In this document: one piece after another, positions 13,441 to 24,677 of the stretch
Layout of the letters: each line of letters opens with the position of its first letter
Numbering within the stretch: position 1 is the first letter of the stretch
DNA from: Euborellia annulipes
Taxonomy: Eukaryota > Arthropoda > Insecta > Dermaptera > Anisolabididae
NCBI GenBank assembly: GCA_023213315.1
Contig: JAKCPI010013969.1
Location: 28,044-92,043 of the forward strand
DNA: 64,000 nucleotides
Reading direction: 5' to 3'
Notes under the pieces: model-generated
Told to the model about the DNA's origin: nothing
Seen by the model: only the letters and a program-made list of their open reading frames with translations
Database searches by the model: none
Made by a program: the position numbers and the translations under genes

Positions 13441-13873
13441 TTTTCTTTTTATTAGATTAAAAATCAATTATTATTTAAATTCCCATTTTTTTTTAATTTA
13501 TTTGTGTCTTTAATTGTTTCAAAGAAAACATATATGTCTCTCTCTCACTTGCAAACATTATCGTCTCTCTCTACTCTTTTTAAATTCCCTTTCCACCTTA
13601 TCTTCGCATAGGAACAATGTTAATTTCCTATAGGGATTTGTATGTTAATTTCGATTCAAAAGGGGGTCCCCTTTAAAACTTTTTAGGCATTTAAAATTTT
13701 TTTTTCCAATTCTTATGAAATTTTGTATTTATTTACGATTCTATATTGTGTATAAAATGTCCAAATATGAGATTAAAATTTTGAAAAATAACCATAGTTT
13801 ATTTGAAGCAGTCAACATTTAAAATGCAAGTTTGAAACTAAGGTGCTATCGGAAACTAAATATATCTCGACAC

Positions 13874-13967
13874 AAAAAATCTGGTGTGACCAGCACAGTG
13901 CGCAACTTTCTCTTACCGAAGGGTAAGAGAAAGTTGTGTGCTGTGCGCCAGTCACACCAGATTTTTT
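13874..13967. repeat. Family A palindrome
   Basis: A near-perfect inverted repeat: AAAAAATCTGGTGTGAC on the left, GTCACACCAGATTTTTT on the right, and CTTTCTCTTACC/GGTAAGAGAAAG at the centre. The same palindrome ends family A copies at 16340, 56123, 62697 and 63239. Confidence 0.8.
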
Positions 13968-14649
13968 CTGTACCAGGCGTGTTGCTGGTCGAAATATCCA
14001 AATTAAATTGAGGAGGCTTCCATTATATGCTGGTTTTATTCTCCTTTTCTTTCCATATGTACCGGTATATGATCCAGCGAAAAAACCTAATTGCAAAAAA
14101 AAATTTTTTTTAAATAAAATTCATTCTTATGAATGAATAATAATTTATCAATACAACTGGTGAATTTGAAAAGAAAAGAAATTATTTCGTATTAAATCTT
14201 ATTTCAGAATAGATAACTTAGCTAAAAATAATGGATTAACTATTAATTTGTGATTCATTACAAATTCATCAAAAAATTAAGTTGTTTTTATTTATTAGAA
14301 AAATGATGAAATTAATTTTATTTCGAAATACAGTATTGATAATGTTATTTTATCTTAATTCATGTTACCTGGTCTCTTCAAATTGCAAAGATAAACGACA
14401 ATTTGATAATTGTAGAGAAAGTTATTTTAAAGTGAAATGTTTAAAAAAAAAAAATACTTAAAACGTGTTTAAGATTTATTTTTTTTATGTTAGGTGAACT
14501 TGTACTGTAAATTTCAATTATTTTCCTAGGAAGAAGGTTAATACCCTCCAAGTCCCCGAACATTGGTTCTTTATTGTTTTCAAAATTGTTTGTCATTACT
14601 TAACAAGATAGATTTTGTAACGAAAAATTTTACTTTTTTTTTTTTTAAT
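13968..14649. other. Intergenic, no gene seen
   Basis: AT-rich, no gene or bounded element recognised. Confidence 0.5.
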
Positions 14650-14870
14650 TATAAAAAACACTCACACTTTTTTCTCACTCACACACACATTCACACTGTC
14701 TTTTCGGCAACTCAGGCCATATAAGACATTTACGATAACCGTTATTGATTTAATATACTACATATTGGGGTCCAGGCATTCTTATTTAAGCCATTTGGTA
14801 TCCAAATGGCTTAAATAAAATCATCGGACTGCCTGGGGTCCGAACCCGCGACTTTTGGTATATGAGGTTA
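14650..14870 (-). mobile_element. tRNA-derived SINE, family D, 5'-truncated
   Basis: On the minus strand it has the B-box GGGTTCGGACCCC, the internal hairpin (plus 14783-14816: ATTTAAGCCATTTGG and CCAAATGGCTTAAAT), the CCGAAAAGACAGTGTGAATG tail and a terminal A/T run. The head stops inside the tRNA-like region near 14870, so the A-box is missing. Confidence 0.8.
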
Positions 14871-14879
14871 TTTTACTAT

Positions 14880-15328
14880 TTAAAACTATTGCAATTATTA
14901 CTTAAGAAATAGTCATCTCAACATTTTTGTAAAATATACTTGGGAAATGATAGTTTATAGTCTGAGATTTTAGACAAGAAATCTTGTCTTCTCGAATAAA
15001 TTAAGATTATACTTCTTAAAGGAAGTCAGAACTAAAATAAATGTTTTATAAAAAATATTGATCAACTGTTTAATAAAAAAAAAAAAAAAAAAGGTGGACC
15101 GACAAAAGAATGGAGCAAAACTTGTGTTACTTGAGTTTTAAAAAAATAGTAATCAATTTTTCCCAGTTGTTGATATTCAATAAAAATTCTTGTTTTGGGT
15201 TAAACTGTGATTTATTTCGTTTATATAAAACAACGTTTCGGTTACTCATTCTTTGGCCTTCTTCAGGTACAAATTCAGATACATAACGTATTTTATACAA
15301 AATTTTTATTTAGTAATCAAAATAAAGT
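14880..15328. other. Intergenic, one dispersed motif
   Basis: No gene. The motif AACGTTTCGGTTACTCATTC followed by CCTTCTTCAGG (about 15230-15270) repeats the one at about 1557. Confidence 0.5.
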
Positions 15329-15766
15329 ATTGGATTCATGTCAAAAATTCGAGATTTTGACGGATATACACGTTTTGAGATCCCCTGAATCCACATGGTC
15401 TGTCTGTCTGTGTGTCTGTCTGTGAACAAAATATCTCAAGAACTAAAAGAGCTAGGAGGTTGACATTTTATATTTAAGTTAGGTACCCCCCTGGGACGTG
15501 AAACAAAGCTTTTGAACAAAATCGACCAAAGAGTACTAGTACTTTGCAGATGCACTTTTTCAGTTTTTTTTTTGATTTTCTCAAAATTCGTTCCAAAGAT
15601 TTTGATTAAAATTCAAAAATCAATTATTTTTTAGATTCTCTTTAAAATGTATATTCTCATTTTAACATTGAAATCTTCTGAAGACCACTTTACTCTTGTA
15701 CTTCATAGAAAAGATAGGAGAAATAATTGCCATGGTAACAAAATATAAATATTTTCCCATAAATTT
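15329..15766 (+). mobile_element. Family A element, both ends incomplete
   Basis: Begins within the element at TTGGATTCATGTCAAAAATT. It holds the CTGT/GT tract, the AAGAGTACTAGTACTTTGC stretch and CATGGTAACA, then stops at ATTTTCCCATAAATTT, where a complete copy begins immediately. The second copy has probably inserted in, or been joined to, this one. Confidence 0.75.
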
Positions 15767-16543
15767 TACTTTCTCTTACCTATGTATATATGTAATATAT
15801 ATATAGAGAGAAAGTATTGGATTCATGTCAAAAATTCGATGTCGAGATTTTGATGGATCTTCACGTTTTGAGGTCCCCTGAATCTAAAAAAGTGGTTTTC
15901 GCGACATGGTCTGTCTGTGTGTCTGTGTGTGTGTCTGTGAACAAAATATCTCAAGAACGAAAAGAGCTAGGAAGTTGAAATTTTATATTTAAGTTAGGCA
16001 CCCCCATGGGACGTGACACGAAGCTTTTGAACAAAATCGACCAAAAAGTACTAGTACTTTACTGATGCACTTTTTCAGTTTTTTTCGATTTTCTCAAAAT
16101 TTGCTCCAACTATTTTTTTTTAAATTCAAAAATCAATTATTTTTTAGATTCTCTATAAAATGTATATTCTCATTTTGTGATTGAAATCTTCTGAAGGCCA
16201 CTTTACTCTTGTACTCCATAGAAAAGATAGGAGAAATGGTTGCCATGGTATCAAAATATAAATATTTTCCCATACTTATAAATTTTACATCTTGAATTCA
16301 ATTGTACCCTACTGTCGGAAACTAAATACATGTCGACACAAAAAATCTGGTGTGACAAGCACAGTACACAACTTTCGATTACCGAAGGTAAGAGAAAGTT
16401 GTGTGCTGTGCGCCAGTCACACCAGATTTTTACATCTTGAAAATCGAATCTACCGTACTGTCGGAAACTAAATACATGTCGACACAAAAAATCTGGTGTG
16501 ACAAGCACATAGTGTGCTGTGCGAGCATCACACCAGATTTTTT
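15767..16543 (+). mobile_element. Family A element, full-length reference copy
   Basis: The fullest copy here. It starts TACTTTCTCTTACC with a TA hairpin to about 15820, then TTTTGAGGTCCCCTGAATC, a CTGTGTGT tract (about 15911-15938), GTACTAGTACTTTACTGATG and TTGCCATGGTATC. It ends at the roughly 92-bp palindrome (16340-16431). A second, shorter palindrome at 16486-16543, preceded by a repeat of the TGTCGGAAACTAAATACATG segment, suggests a tandem duplication of that end. There is no open frame; class unknown. Confidence 0.75.
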
Positions 16544-17125
16544 AATTTGAAATCATTTCTAACTCACTCTATTTTTCACCTATTATGCAATTCAATATAT
16601 TAACAAGGTAATTTTTTCACCGACATTATGTTAATAACTAATTATTTATTTAAGCGTTTCAATTTACATATTACATTAAATTCAATTTAAAACAATATAC
16701 GTCATTTGTTATTTATATTTTTTCCGTAATTTTTTTCCTCTACTCTACATAATGATATCAGTGATCCCCTCTCCTTTGAACCCCGATGATGTCATCCGTG
16801 ATCTAAACCATATCCAAATCCAACCAGTGACCAGCCATTGGCTTCCGAACCGCAATATTCGATATCTTGATAATATTTCAACACTTATCTTTCCCCAAGA
16901 ACTCCATTTAAGTCCATTTAGGTTTATTACTTATTAATTAAAGTCAAGTTTTTAATCTATAAAAGGCTTGAGAATTAAAAAACAGCTCTACTGTCATTAA
17001 TCAAATATTGTCAAAAATAAAGTATTAGTATTTTGAATTAGGTCATGATACATATTTATGAGAAGAATGTTAAAAAAATATTTTACATAATAGTAATATT
17101 TTTTTTCTAATTTTTATTCAAAGGA
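16544..17125. other. Intergenic, unsupported frame
   Basis: A 61-codon plus-strand frame at 16752-16937 has a less AT-rich composition than its surroundings but matches no family I recognise and has no obvious splice partners. Otherwise AT-rich. Confidence 0.4.
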
Positions 17126-17440
17126 ATGATTTTTGAGAACCTCAGGAGGAGGATATTCAAAAATTCATCCTTCAGATTGTGTCTGTGTGTCTGTCAGATT
17201 GTGTGTCTGTGTGTGTGTGTTCCATTTAAAGCGTGAAGGAATTGAGCTAGAAGGTTGAAATTTTATATTTAAGTTAGACACCCCCCCCCCTAGGGCGTGA
17301 AAATAGGCTTTTGATCAAAATCCCCCAAAAAGTACTAGTACTTTACTGATGTACTTTTTCAGTTTTTTTTTTTTTTTATTAGCTCCAACGTTTTTGATTA
17401 AAATTCAAAAATTAATTATTTTTTAGATTCTCTGGGAGCA
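17126..17440 (+). mobile_element. Family A element, diverged partial copy
   Basis: Holds the CTGT/GT tract (about 17178-17220), AATTGAGCTAGAAGGTTGAA and GTACTAGTACTTTACTGATG. Both terminal hairpins are missing. Confidence 0.65.
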
Positions 17441-18488
17441 AATATTAATAAACTTATTAAAGTGTTGTATTTAAATTTTTTTTTTTTTAATTCAGGATAA
17501 GCTAAGTAAAGTTAAATCCAAACCACTGTAGGAAAAAATTATTTAATTAAAGGTATTTTGAAATATTTAACACCAACAGGAGAATGTGGATTAGGATCAT
17601 TATATTCATTCATTTTATAGTAAATATTTATATATATATAGAGATTCTGAAAAAAATATATCCATTTATAAATTGTATACCGGTATAGTTCTCCTAAAAA
17701 TCAATTTATTTTATTCTTTTGATTATCCTCTTTTAATTAAATATTTTACCTTGTATAAACTGTAATTTCATGTTAAAAAGTTGATGACCCAAATACTTGT
17801 CCCCTCCATCTCCTGTTCCCCCTTTCACGTTCCCCGAATCGTTTTCCTTGCCTGTTGCCCCGGCGAAGTAGGCAACTTGTATTGTCATATAATAAAAAGA
17901 GTTTTTATACAAGAGAAATGATTACGACATTCCTGCACACAAATGCCGTCTCGTCTATTTGTACACCACAACAAAACAGACGTTCTGTCCTGGATTTAAG
18001 ATTTTAAATGCATGGTTAACAAATTATTTCATGCCCAAGGAATCTCGTTATATTTCGTAATCAAGATATTTATGAATGTTGTATATTTTACTTGTATAGA
18101 TTGACATTTTTATTTTTTAATAACTTGAAAAGGTAAATTTGGAAAATAATGAAATGTATTGAGTTTATTTTTTTCATCGCCGAGAGACTTGCCGGGGCAA
18201 TATATTAATGCGCCCCCGCCCCCTCCCTATTAATAATATTATTTAAAAAATTATCAACTAAATATTCCAAATTCGCTTTCCCCCTTTCCATAGAACACCA
18301 AAATTATTATTTTTATTAGAATTTTAATTTTGGAGCTCAAAGGGCCTGAGGCCTCTTCCCCCTCCCCTATTATCAACTCATTACAATCATGACTTACCAA
18401 ATGAATGTTGCATATGTTAGACCTTCGATGTTGACTTATCTACTAGTCAAATATTATCCCTTTGAAGAATTTTGCATTGATTGGTAAC
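17441..18488. other. Intergenic, no gene seen
   Basis: AT-rich with C-rich patches near 17800-17870 and 18210-18360. Nothing identifiable. Confidence 0.5.
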
Positions 18489-18581
18489 CAATTCAATTGA
18501 ACTAAATTGCCGCATGAGACGGGATGCGAACCCGCGATCCTTGGTACAAATGGCCAGCACGCTAACCTCTACACCAAGGCC
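18489..18581 (-). mobile_element. tRNA-derived SINE, family E, tRNA-like head
   Basis: On the minus strand an A-box-like TGGTGTAGAGGTTAGCG (plus 18560-18576) and a B-box GGGTTCGCATCCC (plus 18521-18533) are spaced as in a tRNA. They are followed by CAATTTAGTTCAATTGAATT. A tRNA gene is unlikely: I cannot fold an acceptor stem, and the body matches the repeat pieces at 43919 and 40331. Confidence 0.65.
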
Positions 18582-18589
18582 TGAAGAGC

Positions 18590-19886
18590 TAGCACTAATT
18601 TACAATTAAATAACAATTCTTTTTTTTTTATTGAACAAACAATTATTTCGGCTGCTGAGACTTTAAAAATTTTTTGTATGCATATAATTGAAATTTGATT
18701 CCGGCTTGCGTTTAACAATCTTGTTTCTTGGGGGGTGACATCTTTGCTTTTATCCGATCTCATTGGAATAAAAAATTTCTTAATTTTTGACATATTTATT
18801 TTTAATAAATGAATACAGTGCATTATTTCTATATTTTTTTATCAAATAGCCTACATATAATTATTGTTTGAAAAAAAACTACTCTAATTAGTAGATCATT
18901 AACCTCAGATAAAAGTATATTTTTATGTACATTTTATAGTTTTCGCTTTGACGCCTGCATGTCTCTAGAATAAAACTTTTTTCGCACGATAAGACTCGCT
19001 ATATAGTATTAGTCTATAAGTGTTTTCTTTAAACTAAATAAAACACGATATGTACTATTGATTTTAATATAATATCCTTGATAACATTCAATTTTTGTAA
19101 ACTTCTTTACTTTATATTTTTAAGGACTATTTTATTTAGTAAAAAAAAATAATGAAATAATAAATTATTGTAAATACCCAAAGGGAATTTTTTATCTTAA
19201 TGTAGGCCTATATGTTTGATTTAATCAAATTATTCGGAGTTTGATAACTGTTTTAGATGGTTAAACTAGCTTTTCTTTATATTGTATATAAGAAATTCTC
19301 TTATCTAAAATGATTCATTTGTTTTTTCTAGATGTTATTTTAATTGAGGAATTCCTTTTCTTATCAATTTTTATAAAACTTCTGCTGAGATAAAACTTGA
19401 TTTTTCTAATCTTTATCACATTTCATACTTATTTTTCTTGCATGTATTAGACCTTCGATAAAATAGCTCAATTTCAATCAATCAATACAAATTCTTTTGT
19501 CTTCTTAAACTTTGAAAGCAATTAAGATATTTCTAGTTAACAACAAGTTTACGTCATAATTGTGCTTTTTTTAAAATAAATATTTCAATGTTCGCTCTTA
19601 GATTTCAAGAGGAAAAAGTAAAAATGTCTAAATTAATAAAAACATATTGTGCTCGATTGAACCTTCCATGTACAGTACTATAATAATTCTGAAATGATGC
19701 CCCAACGCCTGAAGAAGCATCCCTAAGTTTATAAATAAATAATTGGAATTTAACTTGTTTCAATAATTAGTTCTCCTCCATTAGACAAACATCAATTCAC
19801 TACTAACTTTCAACTTCATTTGCATTACAATTAGTGTTGAAATAGAAGCCTATAGACATTTGGACTCGTTTCATTTCTGATTGCAG
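18590..19886. other. Upstream of the calponin gene; first exon not found
   Basis: AT-rich. The missing first coding exon and promoter of the calponin-family gene should lie here or further upstream, but no ATG exon with a phase-0 donor could be singled out. The minus-strand frame 18569-18823 overlaps a SINE and is unsupported. Confidence 0.5.
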
Positions 19887-20023
19887 ATCAACAGCAAATA
19901 TTCAGAGGAGCTTGCTCAGGAATGTCTCGAATGGGTTCGTCTTATCACTGAAGAAGATCTTAACGTAGCCGGGGATATGGATAATTTCTACGAGGTCCTT
20001 AAGGATGGAACTCTTCTCTGCAG
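19887..20023 (+). CDS. Calponin-family gene, visible exon 1 (start of CH domain)
   Basis: Acceptor TTGCAG, first codon ATC in phase 0. Encodes 45 residues plus two bases, including EELAQECLEWV and DNFYEVLKDGTLLC, the start of the calponin-homology fold. The donor CAG|GTGCAT leaves phase 2; the split codon becomes AGA (Arg). Confidence 0.93.
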
Positions 20024-23000
20024 GTGCATATATTTTTCTTTAAAACACAAATTTATATTTTATGTGTATTATTAGTGAGATCTGAGACAAGATGTTGTAA
20101 GGAGTGTGTAAAAGAAATCGTAATAAAAAAATTCTTTCTTGCCTCTATTGAGTTCAAATTAAAATTTGTTTTTTGATCAAAAGTCAAAAAAATTTCATCT
20201 CAATTTTTGTCTGTTAAAATTTGAGCCGATATCTAAAATAGTGTTTGATTATAACTAAACATTTATTCTTTACCTTTTAAATTTATAAAGGGCTTGCTGA
20301 CACTAGGCAAAAAAAAAATTTACTGAAAAAAATCCAGTAATCAGCAAACAAAAATCATTATGAAATTTTTTAATTAGATTGTGAAAATTTGTAATGAAAA
20401 GCTCTTTATAATATAAAATATGATTCCCTTTTTTTGGAAAACTATATTTCAAAGTAATAAAAGTGAAAATTATTATTCTTACAATAAGTAAGCCTATTCA
20501 CTATGAAGGTATATTGTTATATTTATTATTTTATAATAATCGATAATAGAATTGACTACTAAGAAATAATTTTAATACGTAAATGGTTTCTTTTATTAGA
20601 AATAAAAATTAGGGTCCGACCGAAACAAGATTTTCAGCCGAAACCGAAACCGAATATTCGGCCTCAACCTTAGTTTCGGCCGAAACCGTAACCGAAACCG
20701 AAACTTGTATTTCCTATAAAAATTTTTTTTCATTTTACCTTTTTTTTTTTTGAATTTTTTTTTTCCCTCTCGTGAAAATCATTTTACCTTTTTTTTAGGG
20801 AGACTAAATTTTTTTTCTCCCTCAAGTGCAAATTATTTGACCTTTTTTTTTTCATGCGAGTCTCATCCCATTTTTTCAGACTCTGGTTTCGGCCGGCCGA
20901 AAGGTTCGGCCACTTTTTGGCCGAAACAGAAACTACGGCCGAAACCATGATTTTTGGCCGAAACCGTAACCGAAACCGAATATTCGGTCGGCTCCTAATA
21001 AAAATAGCAAAGTCAAAAGAGCTACTCGCCTGCGGATTGAAGCAATAGACAAACAAAGATACTTGTCTGCTAAGCGGGTAGCCTATTAGATCAATCATTC
21101 TGTGCTTGGGCTTCGCGTGCGATGAAATTTTTCTAGGTTATTAATTTAAAAAAAATAAAACAGGGTTTAAATGACACTAGTTTAACAAATAATTTTTTTA
21201 TAATTAAATATTTTTAAATTAATCATTTGCTTTTTCAAGTAGAGGTATTAAATAATTTTTTCCAAAGTAGTAGGCTATATACGCTATTGTTAGACATATC
21301 TTACCAGGTATATCCCTCCTTAGAGAGGAATTTATTGTTACATATTAAGGCCAAGAAAAAATAAATGTTGAATATAGAACTTTAATTATGTTGATTCTAG
21401 ATTCAATCTATTGCATTTATCGTCAGATTAGATTATAATATCATTAAAAAAGAATTATCTTTATTCACTTTAGATTACTTGTTTGCTTTACTAATGACAG
21501 TTAAATTAATTTCTTTGACAATTTTTTTAATTTTAATTTTTTAAATTTTGCGAAAAAATATATTTATTTTATATACGAGTAAAATAAAATAAAAAATAGT
21601 TTACTAATTGTAATAATTAAGATTGTCCGAACCGTTGAAGAGAGGTAAAGATCTCGACTCTTGTACTAGGAGTCGGGGCGATCGCCCCCACCGCCCCCCC
21701 CCCCCTTTAATCCGCCCCTGGTCTATATGTCATATAGCGGGAAAGTCTAAAATTCGACATTCTTGTTTTTTCCACTAGTCAAAAAATTATAATAAAAATT
21801 GTGAAAGTGTTATTATCAGGGGCGTATATAAGGAAGGGCTGAGGGCCCCCTCGAAATATTTCAATGAAACTCGTATACAAAAAAAAAAAAAAAGTTCAAT
21901 GATATTCGCAACATGAAAAAAATGAAATGATTTGAGTGAAAATTTTGGATTAGAAAAAAAAAATGTATGAAAATATAAATTTTTCTTTGAGAGGGTCCCT
22001 TTCGGGGGGCGTGGGGGATATTTAAAAAGCCGCCGCCCCCCACCCCTCCGAAAAAATTTTATATACACCCCTGATTATCAAACTACAGTATAATAATTAG
22101 GGTCCGACCGAAACAAGATTTTCAGCCGAAACCGAAACCGAAACCGAATATTCGGCCTCAACCTTAGTTTCGGCCGAAACCGTAACCGAAACCGAAACTT
22201 GTATTTCCTATAAAAATTTTTTTCATTTTACCTTTTTTTTTTTTTGAATTTTTTTCCCTCCCGTGAAAATCATTTTACCTTTTTTTAGGGAGACTAAAAT
22301 TTTTTCTCCCTCAAGAGCAAATTATTTGACCTTTTTTATTTTTTTTGCATGCGAGTCTCATCCCATTTTTTCAGACTCTGGTTTCGGCCGGCCGAAAGGT
22401 TCGGCCACTTTTTGGCCGAAACCGAAACTACGGCCGAAACCATGATTTTTGGCCGAAACTGGCCGAAACCGTAACCGAAACCGAATATTCGGTCGGTTCC
22501 TAATAATAATATAATAAAGCGCTAGCGGCTGACTTCCTGTCCGTGTGTGTGTGTCTATCAGGGCGCTAATTGGTTAGAGTTACAGGAACTGGAGCGGGAG
22601 AGGGAAATTTAAAATTTAATTCAGCCTTCGGCGAGCATTTGCAAAATTTCCAAACAGTGAGCAAGAATAAATTTGATGCATTAGCTCGTCGGGGTCCAGG
22701 GGGCGTAGCCGAAGGCAGGCTTTGCCACTGGTTATATTATAATGTGTGATAAACAGTAAGGTATCAGGTAATTTCCTTGGAATTCAGACAATACATCCTA
22801 TTTATTATTAATCACTATTGCACAATTAGAATACTATATTTACATATTATATAATTTATTTTATTATCGAGTTATAGAATAAAAGAATATATTTTTATTA
22901 GATGAAAAATAATAATATAAAATAAAATACGAGTAATTTCATCTAAAAAATTACTCAAATTAAAAATTCATAATAATTCTTTTTTCACTATTGACATTTG

Positions 23001-24652
23001 ACTCTGATTGACAGGGGCACGGTAGAGAGATAGATCCTTTATACCTACAAAGGGGGGGGGGGTAATATAATTTATATATGTATAACATGCAATATCCTAT
23101 ATATAATTTTGGTTACTAGTTTCCATGATATTTGTAATTAATATTTATTGTTTATTTCTCTTCTAGATTGGTGAACTGCATTCAACCAGGCTCCGTAAAA
23201 AAGATCAACGAATCTAAAATGGCCTTTAAGTGTATGGAGAACATTAATCAGTTTTTGGAAACGGCCAGAAATCTTGGAGTTCCTCCCCAGGAAACTTTCC
23301 AGACGGTCGATCTATGGGAGAGACAGAATCTCAACTCAGTGGTCATCTGTCTCCAATCTCTCGGCCGCAAGGTGAATTTCATTCATCTCAAATTTTATTT
23401 AATCTCTATTTCTCTGGAAATCTTGTCATTAAAATAGGTTTAATATTCACTGGAAATTCTTGTTTATTTTATAACTAGTTAAAATATTTATCATGTCCAT
23501 CAACGATGAGAGGAGGATAGATTTGAAATAAATCATTTTTTATGTTGAGTGAAATTTCAATTCTATCATAAATTTAAAGTATAATTATCCGACTATGTAA
23601 AAATATAAACTAATAATTCTTAAAAGTTAATAATGGGAACATTTATACATCATCTTCTTTATAAATTCATTTGAAATAAAACACGACTATGATTGAAAGA
23701 AACAAACTGATCCGTTCCACCGCTTAACGTTTGAGGGGGAGGGAATTGGTGGAGAGGGAGGAGATTGACATAAAGCAAGAGGAAGAAATGCGAGTCTTAT
23801 ATATCACTATCCACGTAAACATAAGATATGAATGAACTCGTTAGGATCGCAGTAAAAAAGGGTACGCTCCACAATTTCCTAACAAGACTTTTGGTTACAT
23901 TCATGTATTATTATTGCTAATTTTAGAAAATTTTTATTTATCTTTTTAAATCATTATTTATTTTGCTAACATAGACGTTGACATTGGGGCTGGGATGAAG
24001 GGCGCCAGATGGACCGGCACAAACTTATTTTTAGAATTAGTGAATTACTACTTACTACATGTAGTATAAAACTAAATATTTATTTTAATTATAAATTATT
24101 TTTTACTAAAGAATATTTGAATTAAAAATATTAGACTTGAAAGAAGGCGCATTTACCATTTTAGTGACCCGTTAAATATACTTTGTGTATAATTTATTGA
24201 ACTGAGACGGATGTGCATCCTTTTCTATGCAGAGCATGACAAATAATTTTTTGCTAAATGAAGCATTTATTTTACTTAAATTTTACATTATAGAGTTACA
24301 AAAGGAAGTACATCTGAATCGACAAATTGTTTCCACTTTCTAAATGAACACCTAGTTTGATATATTAAGAATAATTCAATGTTTTGTATGAAAATTACTT
24401 TGATAAGCAATCTAACTATAACATTTTTTCTAAATCTATTTTAAGAATTTTGAAATTAAATAATTCTTGTTTTGTTTGTAGATGGCTAAATATAACAAAC
24501 CCGGAATTGGACCTAAAGAAGCCGATAAGAATTTACGTCATTTTACTGACGAACAACTTCGTGCCGGCGACACGGTGATCAGTCTGCAATACGGCAGCAA
24601 TAAGGGGGCCACACAAAGTGGAATCAACTTTGGCAACACACGACATATGTAA
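19887..24652 (+). CDS. Calponin/transgelin-family actin-binding protein (Chd64/myophilin-like), first exon missing
   Basis: Three coding exons join in phase: 19887-20023, 23167-23371 and 24482-24652. They give 513 nt, or 170 residues plus a TAA stop. The product has a calponin-homology domain (from about residue 5, SEELAQECLEWV, to SLQSLGRK-like sequence near 114) and one C-terminal calponin repeat, VISLQYGSNKGATQSG, ending GNTRHM. Family members are about 184-190 residues and start with a short basic segment, so roughly 18-20 residues are missing upstream; the first visible exon starts in phase 0 after TTGCAG. These proteins bind and bundle actin in muscle or cytoskeleton. Introns are GT-AG (3,143 and 1,110 bp); the first carries three hAT-type MITEs. 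Family assignment is strong; the exact paralogue is less certain. Confidence 0.93.
20024..20601. other. Calponin intron, 5' part
   Basis: AT-rich intron sequence without a recognisable element until the family B MITE at 20610. Confidence 0.6.
20610..20997 (+). mobile_element. hAT-type MITE, family B copy 2
   Basis: Full copy starting TAGGGTCCGACCGAAAC and ending CGGTCGGCTCCTA, flanked by the perfect 8-bp repeat ATAAAAAT (20602-20609 and 20998-21005). It lies in the calponin intron. Frames within it are fortuitous. Confidence 0.9.
21006..21816. other. Calponin intron, middle part
   Basis: Mostly AT-rich. CCCCTTTAATCCGCCCCTG (about 21702-21720) looks like one end of another hAT-type MITE, but its partner was not found. 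Confidence 0.5.
21817..22073 (-). mobile_element. hAT-type MITE, family C-like copy
   Basis: Terminal inverted repeats CAGGGGCGTATATAAGG and TATATACACCCCTG surround A-rich and C-rich tracts, as in the copies at 38070 and 52157. Only a 5-bp flanking match (ATTAT) remains rather than 8 bp. Non-coding. Confidence 0.65.
22098..22502 (+). mobile_element. hAT-type MITE, family B copy 3
   Basis: TAGGGTCCGACCGAAAC start, GGTCGGTTCCTA end, perfect 8-bp TSD ATAATAAT (22090-22097 and 22503-22510). It lies about 1.1 kb from copy 2 in the same orientation and the same intron, but its separate TSD shows an independent insertion. Confidence 0.9.
22511..23166. other. Calponin intron, 3' part
   Basis: A fragment ending GAAGGCAGGCTTTGCCACTG (about 22711-22730) matches a second fragment at about 61665-61688, so a further dispersed repeat is present. 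A poly-G tract lies at about 23051. The rest is AT-rich. Confidence 0.5.
23167..23371 (+). CDS. Calponin-family gene, visible exon 2 (rest of CH domain)
   Basis: Acceptor TTCTAG, donor AAG|GTGAAT. One base completes the Arg codon, then LVNCIQPGSVKKINESK, FKCMENINQF, ETFQTVDLWERQNL and SVVICLQSLGRK. These are the most conserved CH-domain blocks of the transgelin/Mp20 group. The exon ends in phase 0. Confidence 0.95.
23372..24481. other. Calponin intron 2
   Basis: A 1.1-kb GT-AG intron, AT-rich. No bounded transposon recognised. Confidence 0.6.
24482..24652 (+). CDS. Calponin-family gene, last coding exon
   Basis: Acceptor TTTGTAG, phase 0. Encodes GIGPKEADKNLRHFTDEQL, then the calponin repeat VISLQYGSNKGATQSG and the terminus GNTRHM, stop TAA at 24650-24652. 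A perfect hairpin begins inside the stop codon. Confidence 0.95.
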   Translation: MAKYNKPGIGPKEADKNLRHFTDEQLRAGDTVISLQYGSNKGATQSGINFGNTRHM

Positions 24653-24677
24653 ACAAGCCAATGACAATGGCTTGTTT
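24651..24677 (+). promoter_or_regulatory. Stem-loop at the stop codon / start of the 3' UTR
   Basis: AAACAAGCCA (24651-24660) and TGGCTTGTTT (24668-24677) are perfect 10-bp inverted arms around a 7-nt loop. The first arm includes the last two bases of TAA. A role in mRNA stability or termination is possible but inferred only from position and symmetry. Confidence 0.5.

Noticed and set aside
16251..16508. Minus frame with repeated LVTPDFLC-like words (also at 56099, 62539)
   Set aside because: Translation of the family A palindrome; not conserved as protein.
16752..16937. 61-codon frame upstream of the calponin gene as its first exon
   Set aside because: No resemblance to calponin N-termini and no phase-0 donor at its end.
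20750..21098. Frames rich in GRPKGSATF/AETETT-like words (also at 22263, 50645, 58398)
   Set aside because: They lie inside the family B MITE and arise from its GGCCGAAAC repeats.
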